Notes under the pieces: generated by a model
Databases searched by the model: none
What the model was told of the DNA's origin: nothing
What the model saw: the letters and a program-made list of their open reading frames with translations, nothing else
Shown: one piece after another, positions 28,823 to 37,991 of the stretch
How the letters are laid out: each line of letters begins with the position of its first letter
How positions within the stretch are numbered: the first letter of the stretch is position 1
Origin: Vallitalea guaymasensis
GTDB taxonomy: Bacteria > Bacillota > Clostridia > Lachnospirales > Vallitaleaceae
Length of the DNA stretch: 64,000 nt
Direction of reading: 5' to 3'
Assembly: GCF_018141425.1 (NCBI RefSeq)
Contig: NZ_CP058561.1
Span: 1,860,001 to 1,924,000 of the forward strand
Position numbers and translations under genes: made by a program

Positions 28823-29158
28823 TTAATCTATAACTTCACCTGTTGATTTAGCTATTCTATATCTAACATTCTTAGTACGTCCATTTCTGTCTTCTTTTAC
28901 TACTTTAACACCTAATCTTGTAGGTTTTCCTTTATGAACATACATTACTTTTGAAGCGTTTAATGCTGATTCTTGGTGAACGATTCCACCTTGTTGATTA
29001 GCAGCGCTTGGTTTTGTATGTTTTGTAACCATGTTAACGCCTTCAACAATTACTTTTCCATTTTTTCTATCTACAGTTAAAATCTTTCCTTCTTTACCTT
29101 TGTCTTTTCCAGAAATAACTTTAACAGTATCACCTGATTTAAGTCTTGTTTTATACAC
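28823..29158 (-). CDS. rplX: 50S ribosomal protein L24
   Basis: 111 residues with a KOW motif ([20 protein letters not shown]) at the N-terminus. An assembly initiator that binds 23S rRNA near its 5' end. Between rplN and rplE, the standard place. Confidence 0.97.
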   Translation of the reverse strand: MYKTRLKSGDTVKVISGKDKGKEGKILTVDRKNGKVIVEGVNMVTKHTKPSAANQQGGIVHQESALNASKVMYVHKGKPTRLGVKVVKEDRNGRTKNVRYRIAKSTGEVID

Positions 29159-29171
29159 TTATTACACCTCC

Positions 29172-29540
29172 CTATAATACTTCTGGTGCTAATGATAGGA
29201 TTTTCATGTATTTTTTCTCTCTTAACTCTCTAGCAACAGGTCCAAAAATACGAGTTCCTTTTGGTGTCTTATCATCTTTGATTATAACCGCTGCGTTTTG
29301 GTCAAATTTGATATAAGAACCGTCTTTACGACGTGCACCTTTTTTAGTTCTAACTACTACAGCTTTTACTACTTCACCTTTTTTTACAACGCCACCTGGT
29401 GTTGCATCTTTAACAGTAGCAACTATAACATCTCCAATGTTTGCATATCTCCTAGTTGATCCGCCTAATACTCTGATGCAAAGGATTTCTTTAGCACCTG
29501 TATTATCTGCAACTTTAAGTCTGGATTCTTGTTGGATCAT
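29172..29540 (-). CDS. rplN: 50S ribosomal protein L14
   Basis: 122 residues. [20 protein letters not shown] and the ending [16 protein letters not shown] are diagnostic. It forms a bridge to the 30S subunit. Confidence 0.98.
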   Translation of the reverse strand: MIQQESRLKVADNTGAKEILCIRVLGGSTRRYANIGDVIVATVKDATPGGVVKKGEVVKAVVVRTKKGARRKDGSYIKFDQNAAVIIKDDKTPKGTRIFGPVARELREKKYMKILSLAPEVL

Positions 29541-29571
29541 TAGATGAACCTCCTTTCAGCAAATACAAAGC

Positions 29572-29829
29572 TTATTTTGCTTTTTCTACTATTTCTACTA
29601 ATCTCCATCTTTTATCTTTTGATAATGGTCTTGTTTCCATAACACGTACTCTATCGCCAATGCCACACTCATTTTTTTCATCATGGGCTTTTAATTTGTA
29701 AGTTCTTTTTACAACTTTTCCGTATAATGGATGCTTTACATTATTTTCAACAGCTACAACAACTGTTTTATCCATTTTATCACTAACTACTCTACCTATA
29801 CGAACTTTACGTAGATTTCTTTCAGCCAC
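29572..29829 (-). CDS. rpsQ: 30S ribosomal protein S17
   Basis: 85 residues. [20 protein letters not shown] and [20 protein letters not shown] are diagnostic. The frame opens with a TTG at 29847, but GGAGG lies within that extension, 7 bases before the GTG at 29829, which is taken as the start. Confidence 0.96.
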   Translation of the reverse strand: MAERNLRKVRIGRVVSDKMDKTVVVAVENNVKHPLYGKVVKRTYKLKAHDEKNECGIGDRVRVMETRPLSKDKRWRLVEIVEKAK

Positions 29830-29849
29830 TTGAATTCCTCCTTCCAAGG

Positions 29850-30059
29850 TTACTTAGCAACCTTTAATTGCTCAGTTATAATTGTTTGAATTCTAGCTAT
29901 ATTTTTTCTAACCTCTTTAATTCTACCTGTATTATCTAATTGGTTAGTCGCATTTTGAAATCTTAGGTTAAATAATTCTTTTTTTGCAGTAACTAAATCT
30001 TCATTAAGTTCTGCAGCAGATTTATTTCTTAAATCTTCAATGTATTTAGTTGACTTCAC
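29850..30059 (-). CDS. rpmC: 50S ribosomal protein L29
   Basis: 69 residues, two helices ([38 protein letters not shown]). It sits at the exit tunnel and is part of the SRP/trigger-factor docking site. GTG start at 30059, 8 bases after AGGCGG, overlapping the end of rplP by 14 bases, which implies coupled translation. Confidence 0.95.
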   Translation of the reverse strand: MKSTKYIEDLRNKSAAELNEDLVTAKKELFNLRFQNATNQLDNTGRIKEVRKNIARIQTIITEQLKVAK

Positions 30060-30486
30060 AATTATCACCGCCTTCTAGCTCTGCACGAGAATAAACTTTA
30101 CATTTACATGGCAACTTGTGCATAGCAAGTCTTAATGCTTCTCTAGCTACTTCTTCTTCTACTCCAGCAATTTCAAACATTACACGGCCTGGCTTTACTA
30201 CTGCTACCCAGTACTCAGGTGATCCTTTTCCTTTACCCATTCTTGTTTCAGCAGGTTTTGCTGTAACTGGTTTATCAGGGAAAATTTTAATCCAAACTTT
30301 ACCACCACGTTTGATGTAACGAGTCATAGCAACACGGGCAGCTTCTATCTGATTGGATTTTATCCAGCAAGGCTCTAATGCAACAATACCATATTCACCG
30401 TAATTGATTTTGTTTCCTCTTAACGCTTTACCTTTCATGTTACCACGAAATTGTTTACGGCGTTTAACTCTCTTTGGAATTAACAT
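30046..30486 (-). CDS. rplP: 50S ribosomal protein L16
   Basis: 146 residues. [20 protein letters not shown] and [19 protein letters not shown] are diagnostic of L16, near the A site. Its stop codon lies within the start region of rpmC, and its start shares one base with the rpsC stop. Confidence 0.98.
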   Translation of the reverse strand: MLIPKRVKRRKQFRGNMKGKALRGNKINYGEYGIVALEPCWIKSNQIEAARVAMTRYIKRGGKVWIKIFPDKPVTAKPAETRMGKGKGSPEYWVAVVKPGRVMFEIAGVEEEVAREALRLAMHKLPCKCKVYSRAELEGGDNCEVN

Positions 30487-31145
30487 TACTTCCCTCTCCC
30501 TTCTCTCTTAGTAACTTGACCAGGAAGAACTTCGCCATTATAAATATATATTTTTACACCGATTTTTCCATATATAGTATTTGCTTCAGCAAATCCATAA
30601 TCTATATCTGCACGAAGTGTCTGTAGAGGAATTGTTCCCTCATTATATGATTCTGTACGAGCCATTTCTGCTCCACCTAAACGTCCTGAACAGATAGCTT
30701 TAATACCTTTTGCTCCTGCCTTCATTGTTCTTCCCATTGATTGTTTCATAGCTCTACGGAAAGATACACGGTTTTCAAGTTGAAGTGCAATGTTTTCAGC
30801 AACTAATTGAGCATTTTTTTCTGGTCTTTTTACTTCAACGATATTCACGATTACTTTACTAGCAGTCATTTTTTGTAACTCAGTTCTTAATTTTTCAATT
30901 GATGAACCGCCTTTACCAATAACAATACCAGGTTTAGCTGTGTGAATGTTAATTTTAACTCTTTCTGATGCTCTTTCAATTTCTATTCTAGATACACCAG
31001 CTGAATACAATCTTTTTTTAATATATGTTCTTAATTTGTTGTCTTCTATTAAAAGGTCTGCAAAATCCTTTTCTGCGTACCACTTTGCATCCCAGTCTTT
31101 AATAATTCCGACTCTTAATCCATGTGGGTTGACTTTTTGTCCCAT
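30486..31145 (-). CDS. rpsC: 30S ribosomal protein S3
   Basis: 219 residues. [20 protein letters not shown] at the start, a KH domain ([20 protein letters not shown]) and [15 protein letters not shown] near the end. It helps form the mRNA entry helicase. Confidence 0.98.
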   Translation of the reverse strand: MGQKVNPHGLRVGIIKDWDAKWYAEKDFADLLIEDNKLRTYIKKRLYSAGVSRIEIERASERVKINIHTAKPGIVIGKGGSSIEKLRTELQKMTASKVIVNIVEVKRPEKNAQLVAENIALQLENRVSFRRAMKQSMGRTMKAGAKGIKAICSGRLGGAEMARTESYNEGTIPLQTLRADIDYGFAEANTIYGKIGVKIYIYNGEVLPGQVTKREGRGK

Positions 31146-31160
31146 TCTTTCCCTCCTTAT

Positions 31161-31547
31161 CTATCTTTCGTTAAGAATGATTGTGATATGACTAGATTTC
31201 TTCTCTATTCTATACGCTCTACCTTGTGCTCTTGGTCTTATTCTTTTCATTGTAGGTCCTTTGTTAGCAAAAGCTTCTTCAATGTATAAGTTAGCTGGAT
31301 CTAATCCATTATTATTCTCAGCATTAGCTATAGCTGATTTTAAAACTTTCTCTATGATTCTAGCACCGTTTCTAGGTGTGTAATTTAATATACCTACGGC
31401 TGCACCTACATCTTTTCCTTTAATTGTATCAAGTACAATTTTAGCTTTTGTTGGTGAAACTCTAGCATAGGATACCTTTGCTTTAGGTCTAGTATCTTTG
31501 TTAGCATTTCTTTCTCTTTTTATCTGACTTCTATGCCCTTTAGCCAT
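31161..31547 (-). CDS. rplV: 50S ribosomal protein L22
   Basis: 128 residues. The VSYARVSPTKAKIVLDTIKG start and the tip region GPTMKRIRPRAQGRAYRIEK line the exit tunnel. No deletion in the hairpin associated with macrolide resistance is evident. Confidence 0.97.
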   Translation of the reverse strand: MAKGHRSQIKRERNANKDTRPKAKVSYARVSPTKAKIVLDTIKGKDVGAAVGILNYTPRNGARIIEKVLKSAIANAENNNGLDPANLYIEEAFANKGPTMKRIRPRAQGRAYRIEKKSSHITIILNER

Positions 31548-31583
31548 TATAAATTAGCCTCCTTCCATACTGCATTTACCGAA

Positions 31584-31865
31584 TTAACGTACTTTTGATT
31601 TCTTTTCGTCTTTTCCGTGGCCTCTATAAGTTCTTGTTAGCACGAATTCTCCTAATTTATGTCCTACCATATCTTCGCTTATATAAACAGGTACATGTCT
31701 TCTTCCATCATGAACTGCAATAGTATGACCTAGCATTTCAGGGAAAATAGTGGAACGTCTTGACCATGTTTTAATAACTTGTTTATCGCCTTTTTCATTT
31801 AATACTCTTACTTTTTTTAGTAAGTGCTCATCTGCGAAAGGTCCTTTTTTAAGTGAACGAGCCAT
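31584..31865 (-). CDS. rpsS: 30S ribosomal protein S19
   Basis: 93 residues. [19 protein letters not shown] and [20 protein letters not shown] are diagnostic. It pairs with S13 in the 30S head. Confidence 0.98.
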   Translation of the reverse strand: MARSLKKGPFADEHLLKKVRVLNEKGDKQVIKTWSRRSTIFPEMLGHTIAVHDGRRHVPVYISEDMVGHKLGEFVLTRTYRGHGKDEKKSKVR

Positions 31866-31891
31866 TAATTCAAACCTCCTTTTAGTGGTTA

Positions 31892-32728
31892 TTATTTATT
31901 ACTTGAACGTTTTCTTATGATATATTTATTAGAATGCTTATTTTTCTTTCTTGTTTTGTAACCAAGTGCTGGTTTACCCCAAGGTGTCATTGGACTTGGA
32001 CGACCAACTGGTGCTCTACCTTCTCCACCACCATGTGGATGGTCATTAGGGTTCATAACAGAACCACGAACTGTAGGGCGGATACCCATATGACGTTTAC
32101 GTCCAGCTTTACCAACTGTAATAAGTTCATGATCGATATTTCCAACTTGACCTATTGTAGCTTTACAAAGGATTGGAACTAATCTCATTTCTCCAGATGG
32201 TAATCTAAGTGTTGCAAATTTACCTTCTTTTGCCATAAGTTGAGCTACATTACCAGCTGAACGAACTAATTGTCCACCTTTACCTGGTTTTAACTCGATA
32301 TTGTGAATGCTAGAACCTACTGGAATATCTTTAAGTTGTAATGCATTACCAACTCTGATTTCAGCTTCTGATCCACTCATTACTTTGTGTCCCACTTTTA
32401 AGCCGTTTGGTGAAAGAATATATCTTTTTTCTCCATCCACATATTGTACTAATGCAATATTTGCTGAACGGTTTGGATCATATTCAATAGCTACTACTTT
32501 ACCTGGAACACCATCTTTATTTCTTTTGAAATCTATCATTCTATATTTAATCTTAGACCCGCCACCACGGTGTCTTACTGTAATCTTACCTTGATTATTA
32601 CGTCCAGAATGTTTTTTTAGACTTACTACTAATGATTTCTCAGGAGTTTTTTTAGTAATCTCCTCAAAAGTAGATCCTGTCATATGTCTTCTGGAAGGTG
32701 TATAAGGGTTATATTTTTTAATACCCAT
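31892..32728 (-). CDS. rplB: 50S ribosomal protein L2
   Basis: 278 residues. [19 protein letters not shown] start and the C-terminal [20 protein letters not shown] with the peptidyl-transferase-associated His. The frame opens at 32746, but AAGGAG about 9 bases before the ATG at 32728 and the family start settle it. Confidence 0.98.
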   Translation of the reverse strand: MGIKKYNPYTPSRRHMTGSTFEEITKKTPEKSLVVSLKKHSGRNNQGKITVRHRGGGSKIKYRMIDFKRNKDGVPGKVVAIEYDPNRSANIALVQYVDGEKRYILSPNGLKVGHKVMSGSEAEIRVGNALQLKDIPVGSSIHNIELKPGKGGQLVRSAGNVAQLMAKEGKFATLRLPSGEMRLVPILCKATIGQVGNIDHELITVGKAGRKRHMGIRPTVRGSVMNPNDHPHGGGEGRAPVGRPSPMTPWGKPALGYKTRKKNKHSNKYIIRKRSSNK

Positions 32729-32756
32729 GAATTGCACTCCTTTCAAAAGTATATTG

Positions 32757-32774
32757 ACACACGCTACCGTGTGT
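32757..32774 (-). other. Perfect hairpin in the rplW-rplB spacer
   Basis: ACACACG (32757-32763) and CGTGTGT (32768-32774) form a 7-bp stem with a 4-base loop, 29 bases upstream of the rplB start on the minus strand. No U-run follows, so it is not a terminator; an RNA-processing or translational element is possible. Confidence 0.5.
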
Positions 32775-32824
32775 ATCTTCTAACTATCTACTACTAGTCG
32801 TTTATACTTTAATTATATTGTTTA

Positions 32825-33124
32825 TTACATACCTTCAAAGAAATCTATTTCTTTGCTACCTTCTGTTAACTTAACAATAGCCTTCTTTGTCTTAGCAGTT
32901 TTACCAAAAGTCATACCTCTTCTTTTTACTTTACCAATATTATTCATAGTATTGACTTTTTCAACTTTTGTTCCTTCGAACATTTTTTCTACTGCTTCTT
33001 TTACTTGAGTTTTTGTTGCTTCTGGATGAACTAAGAAAGTGTATTTTCTGTCAGCCATAACTTCCATACTTTTTTCAGTAACAACAGGTTTTAATATTAT
33101 GTCATAATATTTTAAATCAGCCAT
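32825..33124 (-). CDS. rplW: 50S ribosomal protein L23
   Basis: 99 residues. YYDIILKPVVTEKSMEVMAD and KVNTMNNIGKVKRRG are diagnostic. It sits at the exit tunnel beside L29 and docks trigger factor. Its ATG overlaps the rplD stop by one base (TAATG). Confidence 0.97.
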   Translation of the reverse strand: MADLKYYDIILKPVVTEKSMEVMADRKYTFLVHPEATKTQVKEAVEKMFEGTKVEKVNTMNNIGKVKRRGMTFGKTAKTKKAIVKLTEGSKEIDFFEGM

Positions 33125-33744
33125 TATGCATACACCTCCTGAATTGTAGCAACCGCATCTTTAGTTACCACAAAAGTATCATATTTTAGAATGTCGTATA
33201 CATTAATTGTATTAGTTAATGCTGTTTTTACACCTCTGATATTACGAGTTGATAATACAACATTTTTGTCATTATCATTTAAAACTACTAATGCTTTTTG
33301 TACTTTTAAGTTAGCTAAAACTTCACTCATCTTTTTAGTTTTGACTTCATCAAGTTTTAATTCATCAACAACAATAAGTTTATTATCATTTACTTTTGCA
33401 GTTAATGCTGATTTTAATGCCGCTCTTTTTTCTTTTTTGTTTAATTTGATTGAATAATCTCTTGGCTTTGGAGCAAATACAACTCCACCACCTGTCCAAT
33501 GTGGTGCACGAATTGATCCTTGTCTCGCTCTACCTGTTCCTTTTTGTCTCCAAGGCTTAGCTCCGCCACCTCTTACTTCTGAACGAGTTTTTGCACTTTG
33601 TGTGCCTTGGCGTTTATTTGCAAGCTGTCCTACAACTGACATATGCATTAAGTGTTCATTTATTTCTACACCAAATATATTGTCATTAAGTTCTATTTCT
33701 TCAACTTGTTTACCTTCCATGTTGTAAACAGAAACTTTTGCCAT
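33124..33744 (-). CDS. rplD: 50S ribosomal protein L4
   Basis: 206 residues. The tunnel loop [20 protein letters not shown] is intact and of normal length. In E. coli L4 regulates the S10 operon through its leader; whether it does so here is unknown, but the rpsJ leader is strongly structured. Confidence 0.98.
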   Translation of the reverse strand: MAKVSVYNMEGKQVEEIELNDNIFGVEINEHLMHMSVVGQLANKRQGTQSAKTRSEVRGGGAKPWRQKGTGRARQGSIRAPHWTGGGVVFAPKPRDYSIKLNKKEKRAALKSALTAKVNDNKLIVVDELKLDEVKTKKMSEVLANLKVQKALVVLNDNDKNVVLSTRNIRGVKTALTNTINVYDILKYDTFVVTKDAVATIQEVYA

Positions 33745-33770
33745 GATCGTTCCTCCTTCCTACGTATTAA

Positions 33771-34400
33771 CTAAGCTTTTACGCTATTTACTATTGTTAC
33801 TATTGATTTTTTAGGTCCTGGTACAGCACCTTTTATTAAAAGTAAATTGTTTTCAACATCTACTCTTACTACTTCTAAGTTTTGAACAGTTACATTCTCA
33901 CTACCCATATGTCCAGGTAATTTTTTACCTTTGAATACTCTTGAAGGTGAAGAAGCACCACCCATAGATCCAGATACTCTATGAGACTTAGAACCGTGAC
34001 CCATTGGTCCTCTTGATTGGTTATGTCTCTTAATTGATCCTTGGAATCCTTTACCTTTTGATACACCAGATACATCAACTTTGTCACCAATTTCGAATGT
34101 ATCAGCTTTGATTTCGTTTCCTACTTCAAATTCCTCTGCATTATCAAGTCTAAACTCTTTTATATGCTTTTTGAAGCTAACGCCTGCTTTGTCAAAATGA
34201 CCTTTCATTGGCTTATTAGTGTGTTTTTCTTTTCTCTCACCAAATCCAACTTGTACAGATTTGTAACCATCGTTTTCAAGTGTTTTTACTTGAGTTACCA
34301 CACATGGTCCAGCTTCTAATACTGTTACAGGTACTAACTCTCCACTTTCTTCAAATATTTGAGTCATACCAACTTTTTTTGCTATAATAGCTTTTTTCAT
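33771..34400 (-). CDS. rplC: 50S ribosomal protein L3
   Basis: 209 residues. [20 protein letters not shown] start and [20 protein letters not shown]-type central loop near the peptidyl transferase centre. Starts 23S assembly. Confidence 0.98.
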   Translation of the reverse strand: MKKAIIAKKVGMTQIFEESGELVPVTVLEAGPCVVTQVKTLENDGYKSVQVGFGERKEKHTNKPMKGHFDKAGVSFKKHIKEFRLDNAEEFEVGNEIKADTFEIGDKVDVSGVSKGKGFQGSIKRHNQSRGPMGHGSKSHRVSGSMGGASSPSRVFKGKKLPGHMGSENVTVQNLEVVRVDVENNLLLIKGAVPGPKKSIVTIVNSVKA

Positions 34401-34430
34401 TTCCTTTGCACCTCCTAATAATCTACAGCG

Positions 34431-34482
34431 GATTACACATAAGTGTAATCATCCTAGATGGTTTATAGTCTATATATAAACC
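34431..34482 (-). other. Two tandem perfect hairpins in the rpsJ-rplC spacer
   Basis: GATTACAC/GTGTAATC (34431-34438, 34443-34450) and GGTTTATA/TATAAACC (34460-34467, 34475-34482) are perfect 8-bp stems in the 109-base gap between rpsJ and rplC. Neither is followed by a U-run on the minus strand. Likely mRNA processing or stability elements; function unproven. Confidence 0.55.
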
Positions 34483-34509
34483 TCTAAGGGATATTATACT
34501 ATCGTATAA

Positions 34510-34821
34510 TTATTTAACATCTACTTTGATATCTACCCCTGCAGGTAGTTCAAGTCTCATTAAAGCATCTACTGTCTTAGCTGTTGGCATAAGAATGTCA
34601 ATTAATCTTTTATGAGTTCTTTGTTCGAATTGTTCTCTGGAATCTTTGTACTTGTGTACAGCTCTAAGAATAGTTACTACTTCTTTCTTAGTAGGTAGTG
34701 GAATTGGTCCGCTCACCTTAGCACCAGTTTTCTTAGCTGTTTCAATAATTTTCTTTGAAGATTGATCGATTAATTGATGATCGTATGCTTTTAAGCTAAT
34801 TCTCATTTTTTGACTTGCCAT
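34510..34821 (-). CDS. rpsJ: 30S ribosomal protein S10
   Basis: 103 residues. [20 protein letters not shown] and [20 protein letters not shown] are diagnostic. Also known as NusE, it joins the antitermination complex. First gene of the S10 cluster, led by AAAAGGAGG. Confidence 0.98.
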   Translation of the reverse strand: MASQKMRISLKAYDHQLIDQSSKKIIETAKKTGAKVSGPIPLPTKKEVVTILRAVHKYKDSREQFEQRTHKRLIDILMPTAKTVDALMRLELPAGVDIKVDVK

Positions 34822-35042
34822 AAAAAAAGTCGCCTCCTTTTCGTACTCTAGTACGACAAGTGGTGACTGTACATCGCTCCGTGTGTATCATATATCCTAC
34901 ACACCTCAAATCAAGCCTACATCGCTTTGACTTTATATTGTACAGTGACCTTGCCGCCAGTTTCTTGAACATGACATTCGCTCCATGTGAATTACCCGCT
35001 TATGCGGCAACCTCACACTTCTAAGCTATCTTTGTCACAGCA
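34822..35042 (-). ncRNA. Structured 5' leader of the S10 operon
   Basis: About 220 nt from promoter to rpsJ. A long-range 12-bp helix (GGTGACTGTACA, 34862-34873, with TGTACAGTGACC, 34939-34950; one mismatch) encloses GTGTGT/ACACAC (34881-34886, 34899-34904) and a smaller TCAAGC/GCTTTGA stem. Outside it are CCGC/GCGG (34996-34999, 35004-35007) and, directly before the ribosome site, CGTAC/GTACG (34842-34846, 34851-34855). This is consistent with feedback regulation of the operon; leaders of this kind are known for S10 operons but the exact family was not verified. Confidence 0.6.
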
Positions 35043-35048
35043 TTTATT

Positions 35049-35077
35049 AGTATACACTAAGAAGCACCATAATGCAA
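35049..35077 (-). promoter_or_regulatory. Sigma-A promoter of the S10 operon
   Basis: Minus strand: TTGCAT (35077-35072), 17-base spacer, TATACT (35054-35049). Confidence 0.75.
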
Positions 35078-35183
35078 GGGTTTTTCAATATTTTTTTATG
35101 TTTTTTCTTTCTTTTTGTAAACAACTACATAAATGTAAAAAAGAGTCAGTTTTATAGGAATATATTATTATTTTTACCAAAAA

Positions 35184-35203
35184 ACAGTACCCGTAGGCAC
35201 TGT
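35184..35203 (-). terminator. Terminator of the AraC-GyrI regulator gene
   Basis: On the minus strand ACAGTGCC and GGGTACTGT pair over 8 bp (one G-U), then TTTTTTGG. It starts 17 bases past the stop codon. Confidence 0.85.
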
Positions 35204-35220
35204 CTTTTCACAAACTCATA

Positions 35221-36165
35221 TTATTTTCTTTTCACCATTACCATTATATCCATTTCAGGCGGATTCTTAATAATGTCAACTGGAGCACTCTGTACCTGCT
35301 GTGGTATAGGATGATCTTTCAAACACCTATAATCATAATACTCTACAGCAAAATCACTTATCATATCATAATCACTATTAGGCAACCACGTCTGTAGAAG
35401 ATAAGCCATAGCTTTATCCAAAGCAGCATTAGTCAATTCAAAGAAATTCTCAGCCGAAAAAGTACATACTACATACAAACCCTTTGGTACAACATATTGA
35501 TGTAACCTATCATCATTACTATCAAATCTATCAACCTGTACTGATGCCAAATAATTAAATTTCCCTTGTTTCTCAGATGGAAAAGATATTCCACACTCCA
35601 CCTTCACATCACTTTGATCAGGTATTTGACTCTTTACCTCAACATACTTATTCCAAGCTACCCCAGGAGTATCCTGTCCTGCTACCCCCATTTCACATTC
35701 TTCAACAATCCCCACTAATTTAACATCTTCCTTTATTTCCTTAACACCAAATTCTATCACCACACCTGAAGCTACCAAAGGAACTCCTATATCCACAGCT
35801 CTATATTTCAGAGATAAATCAGGCTTATAAAAATGAGCAAGGGGTATCTCCTTCTTCTTATATTCGCTAGGCGTCATGCTATACACCGATTTGAATGCCC
35901 TCGTAAAAGTCTCCAAACTATTAAAACCATTCTCAAAAGCGATATCCGTAATCTTTCTACCATCTTTGATATCCTCCGAAGCCCTAGCCACTCTTCTCAA
36001 CCTAACATACTCCATTACTGTAACACCAACCAGCTTATAAAACAATCTCTGAAAATAGAACTTCGACAACATCCCCATCTCCGCCAACATATCAACACAC
36101 ATATCCTCATCCAAATGCTCTTCAATATAATCAATAACTCCTTGCATTTCCTTATACTCATACAT
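35221..36165 (-). CDS. AraC-type regulator with GyrI-like effector domain
   Basis: 314 residues: an N-terminal AraC double HTH (about 8-105: IEEHLDEDMCVDMLAEMGML, ITDIAFENGFNSLETFTRAF, MTPSEYKKKE) and a C-terminal GyrI-like small-molecule-binding domain (about 125-290; KLVGIVEECEMGV, YVVPKGLYVVCTF, LQTWLPNSDYDMISDFAVEYYD). This architecture, as in Rob/BmrR-like regulators, senses drugs or amphipathic compounds. AAGGAGG before the ATG supports the start. It is isolated between two ribosomal operons, with its own terminator. Confidence 0.9.
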   Translation of the reverse strand: MYEYKEMQGVIDYIEEHLDEDMCVDMLAEMGMLSKFYFQRLFYKLVGVTVMEYVRLRRVARASEDIKDGRKITDIAFENGFNSLETFTRAFKSVYSMTPSEYKKKEIPLAHFYKPDLSLKYRAVDIGVPLVASGVVIEFGVKEIKEDVKLVGIVEECEMGVAGQDTPGVAWNKYVEVKSQIPDQSDVKVECGISFPSEKQGKFNYLASVQVDRFDSNDDRLHQYVVPKGLYVVCTFSAENFFELTNAALDKAMAYLLQTWLPNSDYDMISDFAVEYYDYRCLKDHPIPQQVQSAPVDIIKNPPEMDIMVMVKRK

Positions 36166-36430
36166 TATTTATCTCTCCTCCTTAGATTTATTGATTATAT
36201 TATATCATCCCTCCATAACTCTTTCTTGATGATAAATGCCCTATTCTCAATATTTTTTACTAGATCATAGATATATTATTACAAATCTTTTCACATAATA
36301 CTCTTAGTATATCCTTATCATAAATAACAATTACTTTCTAATAAATCGCACAAATTATATTCCTATGTCATACCCATTAATATGACAACCAAAACGTCCC
36401 CATGTCCTGTAACCACTAGCCCAAAACATA

Positions 36431-36506
36431 GGGGTATTAGTAATAGGTTTAACGCAGACCGACCGCTTCTCAGGGTAAGGCAAGTTAAACCTATTACTAA
36501 TACCCC
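36431..36506. repeat. Perfect 23-bp inverted repeat, 30-base loop
   Basis: 36431-36453 (beginning GGGGTATTAGTAATAGG) and 36484-36506 (ending CTATTACTAATACCCC) are exact reverse complements, separated by a comparatively GC-rich 30-base loop (ACCGACCGCTTCTCAGGG within it). A smaller inverted repeat, TGTCATA/TATGACA, lies at 36367-36387. It lies between the tuf terminator and the AraC-GyrI gene, with no T-run. It could be a miniature repeat element, a small RNA gene or a cruciform protein site. The stretch 36166-36593 has no credible gene. Confidence 0.7.
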
Positions 36507-36593
36507 CTCTACTGAAGTCAAAATACCCTACAAATAAACTTCTCAATATACACCAAAAAATACCCCTAAAGATAGGTAATTTTCCAAAACAAA

Positions 36594-36619
36594 AAAGCAG
36601 TGCATTCAAGCACTGCTTT
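36594..36619 (-). terminator. Terminator of the str operon after tuf
   Basis: AAAGCAGTGC (36594-36603) and GCACTGCTTT (36610-36619) form a perfect 10-bp stem; TTTTTTG follows on the minus strand. Confidence 0.95.
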
Positions 36620-36644
36620 CCCTATATTAAATAATCAACTTATA

Positions 36645-37835
36645 TTATTCAATAATTTCTGCTACTGATCCAGCACCTACAGTTCTTCCACCCTCACGGA
36701 TAGCGAAACGTAAACCTTTTTCCATAGCGATTGGAGCAATAAGTTCGATTTCCATTTCTACGTTGTCACCAGGCATACACATTTCTACACCTTCTGGAAG
36801 GTTGATTACACCAGTGATATCAGTAGTTCTGAAATAGAACTGTGGTCTATAGTTTGAGAAAAATGGAGTATGACGTCCACCCTCTTCTTTTTTAAGAACA
36901 TATACTTGAGCTTTGAACTTAGTATGAGGAGTAATTGAACCAGGCTTAGCTAATACTTGACCTCTTTCAATTTCTGTTCTTTGAACACCACGAAGTAATG
37001 CACCGATGTTATCACCAGCTTGAGCTTCGTCTAATAATTTACGGAACATTTCTACTCCTGTACAAACAACTTTTCTTGATTCTCCGATTCCAACGATTTC
37101 AATTTCGTCAGATACGTGAAGTACTCCACGCTCAACTCTACCAGTTGCAACAGTACCACGACCAGTGATTGAGAATACGTCCTCTATAGGCATTAAGAAA
37201 GGCTTGTCAATATCTCTTTCTGGAGATGGAATATAAGCATCTACTTCTTTCATTAAGTCTAAGATTTTGTCTCCCCACTCTGATGATGGATCTTCTAATG
37301 CTTTTAAAGCAGAACCCATAACGATAGGAATATCATCACCTGGGAAATCATATTCAGATAATAATTCTCTGATTTCCATTTCAACTAATTCTAATAATTC
37401 TTCATCATCAACCATATCACATTTGTTCATGAATACAACGATGTATTGAACACCAACTTGGCCTGATAAAAGGATATGCTCACGAGTTTGAGGCATTGGA
37501 CCATCTGCAGCTGAAACAACTAAGATAGCACCGTCCATTTGAGCAGCACCAGTGATCATGTTCTTAACGTAGTCAGCATGTCCTGGGCAGTCTACGTGTG
37601 CGTAGTGTCTTCCTTCTGTTTCATACTCAACGTGTGCTGTTGAGATAGTAATACCACGTTCTCTTTCTTCTGGAGCCTTATCGATATTATCAAAAGCAAC
37701 TGCTTCTCCAGTTCCTAATCTTTCGTGTAAAGTTTTTGTAATTGCAGCTGTTAATGTTGTTTTACCATGGTCAACGTGTCCAATAGTACCAATATTAACG
37801 TGTGGTTTGGTTCTTTCATATTTAGCTTTAGCCAT
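36645..37835 (-). CDS. tuf: Elongation factor Tu
   Basis: 396 residues. P-loop GHVDHGKTT (19-27), switch [21 protein letters not shown] (G4), then two beta-barrel domains. It brings aminoacyl-tRNA to the ribosome. The kirromycin and pulvomycin contact regions look ordinary. Last gene of the str operon. Confidence 0.99.
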   Translation of the reverse strand: MAKAKYERTKPHVNIGTIGHVDHGKTTLTAAITKTLHERLGTGEAVAFDNIDKAPEERERGITISTAHVEYETEGRHYAHVDCPGHADYVKNMITGAAQMDGAILVVSAADGPMPQTREHILLSGQVGVQYIVVFMNKCDMVDDEELLELVEMEIRELLSEYDFPGDDIPIVMGSALKALEDPSSEWGDKILDLMKEVDAYIPSPERDIDKPFLMPIEDVFSITGRGTVATGRVERGVLHVSDEIEIVGIGESRKVVCTGVEMFRKLLDEAQAGDNIGALLRGVQRTEIERGQVLAKPGSITPHTKFKAQVYVLKKEEGGRHTPFFSNYRPQFYFRTTDITGVINLPEGVEMCMPGDNVEMEIELIAPIAMEKGLRFAIREGGRTVGAGSVAEIIE

Positions 37836-37991
37836 TTAAAATCTTCCTCCTTTTATATCTAGGGCAAATCCCCTAATTTGTCCATTCATTTCTGAATTGG
37901 TCTCTTTTTCAATTATATTTTATTAAAATAAATTTTGCAAGTTTTTTATTGTTATTTAATATTACAATATTATTATTGTATAAAACAACAA

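Noticed and set aside
36355-36609. 84-residue minus-strand open frame after tuf
   Set aside because: It begins with TTG inside the tuf terminator hairpin, has no ribosome site, and runs across the perfect inverted repeat; composition is unlike a protein.
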